Below are positions 57,965 through 64,000 of a stretch of DNA of 64,000 nt, piece by piece; positions within the stretch are counted from its first letter, which is position 1, and each line of letters opens with the position of its first letter. The notes under the pieces were generated by a model. That model did not search any database. It had not been told where the DNA came from and saw only the letters and a program-made list of their open reading frames with translations. The position numbers and the translations under genes were made by a program. The DNA is from Ochotona curzoniae. Taxonomy: Eukaryota > Chordata > Mammalia > Lagomorpha > Ochotonidae. Where the stretch lies: contig NW_024467120.1 in NCBI RefSeq assembly GCF_017591425.1, positions 7,626,001 to 7,690,000 of the forward strand. The letters are read 5' to 3'.

Positions 57965-59430
57965 TGCACGGACATGGCTTAGCAATTCATAAACATTGCC
58001 CAGTATTCCTGTTCTTATTGCAACCTGTGATCCATGCCAAGGCGTGATTTTGCTTTAATCAGTGCAGATAAAGTTTGCACAGTATTCCATCATTTCAGAT
58101 CTTGTGTTGACCAGCCATGAGTTTCTTATGAAACGGTGGATAAAGCTGGATCCACTTAGGAGATTCCCCCACACAATGGGAATGACAAATTGGCAGAGAT
58201 TTGGCAGCCGTCCCATGCATTGTCTGTTCCTGCGGACAGCTGGTTTTTGCCTCTTATTCTTCATGTCCCCTTTGTGAGGAGAATGTTTTGGGATGGAGAC
58301 CTGGCCTTGCCATTCTGTTTCTCACAAGTCAAGAGAAAACTGCCGCACCATCCCCCCAGGTGCCTGGCTGACACCTGTTTCCCATCTATTGGGACTTTGA
58401 TGCTAATAATGGATTCACTGGAGCAGCAGGGCAGCCCAGCACCCACGTAGCTGCCTGCTCTCAGAAAGGAAGTGCAAGTTTTAAAGGGTGCCATGGTTTG
58501 CCTCATTAGGAGACAAAACGCCAGCAGGATATTCAGGTGTGGTGAGTTTTATATACAACCTAGACTGTGTTTTCAGAGCTTTGACCCTTAGAAAAACACC
58601 GTGAAAATGCTTTCCTCTTCACCTAACATTCATTTCCAAAACCAGTGAAGTGAAAGGGACTATTAGTTCAGGGCCAGATTTGAAAGCACATGAAAACTGC
58701 GTTCATAAGGTTAAGAAATGGCTTAATAATTAAGTTAAAACAGTTGAAGGTGGATCTAATTTCAAACAGACCAGCTAACCGTGTTGGAAGCAAATGAGGG
58801 TGTGTTCCTGCCCAGTCTCCTCCCACCCCCCCAAGACATTGGCTCCAGTCCCAAGCAGTTTTTCCAGTTCTTTTTTTTTTTTTTTAATTTATACAGGATT
58901 GAATTCTTTGTTGCCCATATGTTGCACTGGAGTCACAGACAATTAAACCATAGCACATTTAATATTTTGCTCATTTCTTCTTTTTCATAGTTGAGTTTTA
59001 CCATTTATTTACAGAGCTTTTATTCTGTGCTGCTGAGCTGTGTTTTTTTGGGCCATCGCAGCTGTACTTGCATGATTCTGCAAGTCAACCAAAACTGTGT
59101 TTAGTATGTTTATGGTACCTTCCATGTACCAATTTGAGTACCATCCAAAGCATCATCACAGCCAACTGATGCTAAACAATTAGCTTTCGTTTCACTTGCA
59201 TCACTAATTGTGCAATCACTGATGAAAATTTTCCTACTCCTGAGGATCAATTTCTATTACAGAGGGTGTACGAGCTTGGTAGGATTAGAACTGCACTTTG
59301 AAGAGGAAAAGGACCCTGCTCCAACAAGTGAAGAGGGATATCTTCTCATTGTGAAAGGCAGGTCACGGGACAGGATGCGGAGGGATAAATGTGATTTGGG
59401 AGCAGTTGGGAGGCAGAGGAAAATGACATT
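57965..59430. other. Intron sequence, nothing firm recognised
   Basis: No transposon was named. A TTGGCAGAGATTTGGCAGCC stretch near 58190 resembles an NFI site, and paired C/EBP-type sites lie at 59196-59216. Confidence 0.4.
59196..59216. promoter_or_regulatory. Paired C/EBP-ATF-like motifs
   Basis: TTGCATCA at 59196-59203 matches the C/EBP-ATF composite element, and ATTGTGCAAT at 59207-59216 matches a C/EBP palindrome with one substitution. Function is inferred from motif only. Confidence 0.3.
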
Positions 59431-59904
59431 CAGTATAAGGAGTAGGACCTGTGGGTTTTGAAGTCAAATCCTGTAATACCTAACAGGTTTGCCAGTACAT
59501 CTATCGATCCAGGAGAAGTAAGAATATGCTCCAGGGACAAATGAAACTTGTGTTCTCTTCACTACATAGGTTTATTTCCTACCCACACTGATGAGTTTCA
59601 CCACTCAGTAGGCACTTTAGCATCAAGAACTGTGTTTTCCACACAGTGGCTCATGGACACAGGTTGACAACGTGTGTCTATGGCAAGAAAAGAGCCTTGC
59701 TGGCAAGTTCGGGTGTTCACTGCTTCAACACCAGAGAGGCATGTGGTTTTTCTGTTCACGTCCACTGCCCCATCGAATGTCAGGAGCCTGGGAAATGCAT
59801 ACTTATATATGAATAAGGAGATGATATGGATGAATGCTAGAAATTCGTACCATGTATACAGGAACTTTTTTGAGCATGCATAACTAAGTGAATGCAAGCT
59901 CTGG

Positions 59905-60010
59905 AGTGGAAGGTCTCCTTGTGTGCTCTGTTCTGTTCACCATCAGCTCAGGCCCTAGCATGGTGGCTGCCTGGGAGTTGATGTTCAGCACATGTCTGTG
60001 GCATGAACTT
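59905..60010 (+). mobile_element. L2 LINE 3' end
   Basis: 'gctctgttctgttcaccatc', 'aggccctagcatggtggctg' and 'gagttgatgttcagcacatg' follow the L2 terminus ('...tgtttgttcactgctgt...'). Confidence 0.55.
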
Positions 60011-60545
60011 GACTTTCAGTGACAAATATGGTGGAATGGATGAGTTCTCCAGCAGGGACAGGAAAGTTGAGACTATATGCAAGTTTGGAATCTTCTGTTA
60101 CTTCTCTGTAGAACATTAATGTATTCATTGAGTGCTTAAACACACACATAGTCAAGCCACCCAACTTGCTCTTAGAAGTTACTTGACATCTTGATAAGCA
60201 GATTGCAAAAGCTCTTTTTAAAACTGATAATAATCTTGTACATTTAAATTCTTGTCATGGGAACTATAAGACTGTGTACTTTAGAGCAGGGCTTGCTTCT
60301 AACCAGAAGTTTTAGTTTTCCTTCTTCCTTTCAATGATGAAAGTGACAGTCTATTTCTCCTGTCACTTTCAGAGGATTGACTTCGTGCCCAAAATAATAG
60401 GACCCTGTTTTTTTAGCTAAATAAAATAGAATATGCTTAAATTAATGAAGCTGAACATGCTTGTTTTCCACATAATCTGCTGTGTTTTAAAGTTAAAGGA
60501 CTCGGGAGAAACAAGATTTCCCCTTCTTCTGTCCCAAATACAGCT
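60011..60545. other. Intron sequence, nothing recognised
   Basis: No repeat or exon could be named. Confidence 0.45.
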
Positions 60546-60547
60546 CT

Positions 60548-60655
60548 GTGAGGGGGACTTTGAAATGTTTATGGAAAAGTAGAATTAAAAGTTAAGTTGA
60601 TTTTGGTGCACACAATTTTAAAAATCCATGCCTTCATATAAAATTCCCTAGAAAC
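60548..60655 (+). mobile_element. MITE-like fragment
   Basis: 'agggggactttgaaatgttt', 'atggaaaagtagaattaaaa' and 'gttgattttggtgcacac' match the left half of the palindromic element; the right half is truncated. Confidence 0.55.
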
Positions 60656-60859
60656 ATAAATTATTTAAAGCCATATACAAAGTCAGTCAATCTGTAAAAA
60701 TAGGATGCAGGGCCTTTCAGATCTGCCAGAGAAATCCAGAGGACAGCATAAGGCAAGGACCACTGCAGCCTGCAATAATCAACATTTTCTTTCCACAGAT
60801 CTCTGGCTCCCAGGCCGCCTTAATTGCAAAGTTCTATTTAAAAAAAAAAATAGAGTAGC

Positions 60860-60985
60860 ACTTACACACATGAGCTTTGGGGTCAGACTTCAGCCTCACA
60901 AATGTGATACTTCCCCTCACTGATGGTGAGCCTCATCTGGTCAGTGTCCTCTCTCGGTTTCCTCCCCTATCAGTCAGGGACCGGA
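60860..60985 (+). mobile_element. MIR SINE fragment
   Basis: 'gagctttggggtcagacttc', 'gatggtgagcctcatctgg' and 'ctctctcggtttcctcccc' fit the MIR order. Confidence 0.65.
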
Positions 60986-61137
60986 ACAGTGGTTGGACAG
61001 TGAAGTTAGGAACAACGTGGGTAACACTCAGAGCGTTCTGTGGCTGTGGTAACTGATCAATCAATATGTGGGGTGGGATTGGTGGCATGGTGATAATTAC
61101 TGAAGCTTTGTTTGGAGTCCAGTTAATCAGGTACTAG

Positions 61138-61450
61138 GGTGCTTGGCACGGTGGTCAGGTTCCCATCTGGGAATCCCACATTCCATATCAGAGCATGGCT
61201 ACGTCATTTCCTATTCAGTTTCCATGCCGTGCATGCACCCTGAGGCAGCAGGTCCCAGTGCTTGGGCCCCTACCATCCATGTGGGAGACCTGGATGGAGA
61301 TCCCACTCCAACTTTGGCCTGGCCCTGGCTGTCCTGGACATCCAGATAGTAAACCCATGGACAGAGAATCAGTCTTCCCCCATCTCCCTTCTGTCTGTCC
61401 ATGTCCCTGTCTATTTCTCTTCCTTTCAAATAAAAATGAAAAAAGAAGAC
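61138..61450 (+). mobile_element. C-SINE, + strand
   Basis: It opens ggtgcttggcacggtggtc, contains 'gcttgggcccctaccatcc', 'gtgggagacctggatggag' and 'cctttcaaataaaaatgaa'. Confidence 0.85.
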
Positions 61451-61827
61451 ACTAATAATATCCATGGACATGGGTGATGCTTTGCCCCATTACGTACGTA
61501 CCATGAGGAGAATGCTTGGTCACTGGTCTTTCAAGATCTGGCCATTGTCTCAAATAAATGCTCTGTGGTAGTGTTTTTAAGTTTCCCCTTTTCACTGACG
61601 TTAGGTGCCTTTTTCTTTTGTTCTCCCTGTGAGGTCATTTCCTCTGAACAACAAGGTATTCATGCGATAAGATAGTGTCATTCACCGTGAGCTTTCCTCT
61701 CCGAAATATTCTTGTGGGAGGTGATTTTCCCTGACCTGTCCTTTATTATCTAAAAAGCACACGAATAATCTGCATAATTGGTCTCCCTGTTTCTGCCCTG
61801 TATATAAATCAGATTGTCTCAGATGCT

Positions 61828-62255
61828 GAACATCATCTATAGAGTCCCACGTGACCCAGCAATTCCACTCCTATGCATAATCACAAAAGACTGAAAAGCA
61901 GGCAGTCTAACAGACGGTTGTACTGCAGTGCTCATACCAGCATAATTCACAATACCCAGAAAGTAGAAGCATTCTATGTATGTGAGTTTTCTAAAACAGG
62001 CATATTCAGAGACCTGGAGTAGGTTGGAGCTGATCAGGATCTGGTGCTGGGGTTGGGGAGTTGTTTTCTTAATGGTTACAGAGTTTCAGTTTGGGAAAAG
62101 TTTGTCAAGAGACGATGGTGACCACACAACCTGGTAACCATGATCTGTGTATATACAGTGGTAAATGTGATCAGTGTTCCTGAATTACTGGCTTTAAAAC
62201 ATCTGATGTTATTTGCTTTACCACAATAAAACATTCACTTGGGGGAAAAAAAAAA
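61828..62255 (+). mobile_element. L1 ORF2 end and 3' UTR fragment
   Basis: 'gtgacccagcaattccactc', 'cctatgcataatcacaaaag', 'ataccagcataattcacaat', 'acccagaaagtagaagc' and the tail 'gctttaccacaataaaac' match the end of ORF2 and the 3' end of mammalian L1. No usable frame. Confidence 0.8.
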
Positions 62256-62264
62256 AACCACCAC

Positions 62265-63035
62265 CATCCAGGGTATCCCAGTGTATTCAGAGCAAAAGCT
62301 GCAGAACTCTCCTGTGGTCAGCAAGGCCCATGACCCTTACCTTTCTCACCGTGAGCACCGAGTGACACACTGGCCTCCACAATGCTCCCAGGGCATGAAT
62401 ATACCATGTTCATCCCTAGCAAAGGCCTTTCCACTGCCAGTCCCTCTTGGAATGCGTTTCTCCTACAGGCCCTGTGTCTTCTCTGTTACCCACTTTATTC
62501 TGGTCTGTGCCTTATCAGAACATTCTGGGTAACCTTAGATAAAAGTCATACTTTCCCAGCATCCCCTACGATTGTCTTTATATCAACCCCCGGGATATTC
62601 TTTACCATTAGATGCACAAAGTATTTATGTTCCTTTCATTTAATGCTTACTGATTTATTTTCATCTACTTAAAGAGCAACAGAGTAGGAGAGAGGAACAG
62701 ACCTTTCATTCACCGGTTCTCTTCACAAATGGCCACGAGAGCCAAGCCTTGAGTCCAGAAGTGCCAGAGGCCAGACACGGGAGGCATCCTCTGCTGCCTC
62801 CCCGGATTCATGAGCAGAAATCTGGTTTGGAGTCAGAGTAGCCAGAGCTTACGCAGGTACTCCAACATGGAATGTGAGCATCCCAAGTTTAACGTGCTAT
62901 GCCACAACACCCACCCCATTCATGTATTTGTCTCTAGCTTCTAAGTGCTGGGACTTTGCTTCATTCTCTTCTGTGTCCTTAATGACTAGAAAAGTGCCTG
63001 GCATGGAACAACGCTCTGTAAATGTCTGAAGGAAA
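62265..63035 (+). mobile_element. L2 LINE 3' end, split by a C-SINE
   Basis: The first part (to 62647) has 'ctctgttacccactttattc' and 'tggtctgtgccttatcag'. The second (62919-63035) has 'gctgggactttgcttcattc' and 'aaagtgcctggcatggaac', the L2 end. Confidence 0.65.
62648..62918 (-). mobile_element. C-SINE, - strand, inserted in L2
   Basis: Contains 'tttattttcatctacttaaa', 'tcattcaccggttctcttc', 'catcctctgctgcctccccg' and 'gtgctatgccacaacaccc'. Confidence 0.85.
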
Positions 63036-63039
63036 GAAT

Positions 63040-64000
63040 TTGCTCTGGAGACATGGGCATACCCATTCAGTAGAAGGATTGCTGAAGTACCTATCTGGTC
63101 ATCCTACAGCAGCCCATGTATCAGTCATCTGTTTCTACCATTGATGCCCCATGATAAACAGAGCCACAAAACCACAAAGCCCCAGGGTGAATTAACTGAT
63201 GGCAACCAGTCTCACTCACAAATGTGTATTTACCCATCCAGCCTTGGTGGGCTCCCTAACGTGTCTGGGGTTCAACTGGCAGTTGGTACATCTTGGTGGC
63301 TCCAGTGAATTAGCTCAGCCCTGTGCATCACATCTTGTAACAGGCCAACTGGAGCACGTTCTCCTGGTAGAACATGCAGGTAGATATACGGAACTGTGTT
63401 TCAAGCCTTGGCATGCTTTCTTTGTTAACATTTCAGCGATCAACTAAGCCCCAAGGCTAATCTCAGTCCGGGGAAGTGGAAAGAGCTAGAACCATTGATG
63501 TGAGTCGGCCACACCCTGTGAAATGGGGTGTCTCTGTCTGCAATGTGCCCATCTTTCCACTTAGTTTATATAACCCCACAAGGACTCACACGTGGCTCTA
63601 GCTGTCCATCTCATCCTGCAGCTCTCTCTTAGTTGTAGAAATGGAAGGGTGTGATCCAATGAAAGAGAACCTGAAATCTAGATGTCAGAAAAAATAAATG
63701 TAGATTTCAGTAGAACTAAAAATGGATATTTCTAGTTCACTAAGCTTAAACATTCGGAAAATTTTAGGATTGTTAAATTGGTTCAGTTGAGACCTTGGCT
63801 AGAATTGTCTTTCCTATGAAGGATTGCTAAGTACTCCAGGTGCGCGCTCTGTGTATTGTACCCAACACTCCCATCCTGTTCACCACAGAGGCCTGTGATA
63901 AGCTATGTAATAGTCCCCCAACAACATACATATCTTAACACCTGGAACGCATGAATATGTCAGGTTCATGGCAGGAAGTCCTTAAGTTTACAACTGGAAT
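63040..64000. other. Intron sequence; possible ancient repeat at 63115-63330, not named
   Basis: The stretch 'gtatcagtcatctgtttctacc' through 'ggttcaactggcagttggta' resembles an old repeat from other mammals, but I could not assign it. Nothing else was recognised. Confidence 0.3.

Larger units (their letters stand above)
49084..64000 (+). other. CDKAL1: CDKAL1 intron downstream of the TRAM exons (5' part)
   Basis: This begins with the donor gtaaga. No exon for the C-terminal tail (human peptide begins near DFRNGLGNQL) was found, so the intron is taken to continue past the window. It is rich in C-SINEs, with an antisense L1 near 55.4-56.4 kb and an L1-L2-SINE composite near 61.8-63.0 kb. Confidence 0.8.

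Noticed and set aside
59186..59195. Possible interferon-response site (ctttcgtttcac)
   Set aside because: The GAAA units are spaced by one base rather than the two expected in an ISRE.
49084..64000. Search for the last CDKAL1 exon (tail and ER anchor)
   Set aside because: No segment encoding the expected Ser-rich linker plus hydrophobic anchor was found; it probably lies beyond the window.

Overview
The window is nuclear DNA from a lagomorph, most probably a pika (Ochotona). The basis is about 36 copies of the tRNA-derived lagomorph C-SINE. Several are near-consensus and carry the head variant ending in 'cctcaccttgaacgcgccaggatcc', which I associate from memory with pika rather than rabbit. 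The family assignment is firm; the genus is an inference.

The only gene I can support is CDKAL1, on the + strand. Two consecutive coding exons are present: 45891-45974 (28 codons) and 48919-49083 (55 codons), separated by a 2.9 kb intron. Together they encode the TRAM domain and the start of the linker before the C-terminal membrane anchor of this tRNA methylthiotransferase. The radical-SAM exons should lie upstream of the window. I did not find the last coding exon (membrane anchor) downstream, so it is probably beyond 64000. Bases 1-45890 and 49084-64000 are therefore read as parts of two large introns.

Most recognisable intronic DNA is transposon-derived: C-SINEs of both orientations, several nested or arranged head to tail; MIR and L2 fossils; L1 tails; one MLT1-type LTR; one MER5A-like element; and a palindromic MITE-like family. 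Simple repeats include (CAGA)n/(CA)n at 32.6 kb and (AC)n at 48.4 kb. No RNA gene, CRISPR array or intact viral gene was seen.

Points worth a second look: a perfect 40-bp duplication (38780-38819 and 40344-40383) whose second copy sits at the 5' end of a truncated SINE; a SOX-OCT-like composite site at 33821-33836 near the end of a 7.4-kb stretch without C-SINEs; and two in-phase exon-like segments (11386-11436 and 11788-11937) in the intron before the TRAM exons.

Repeat borders were read by eye and are good to roughly 10-30 bases unless a target-site duplication is given. Conservation could not be tested here.
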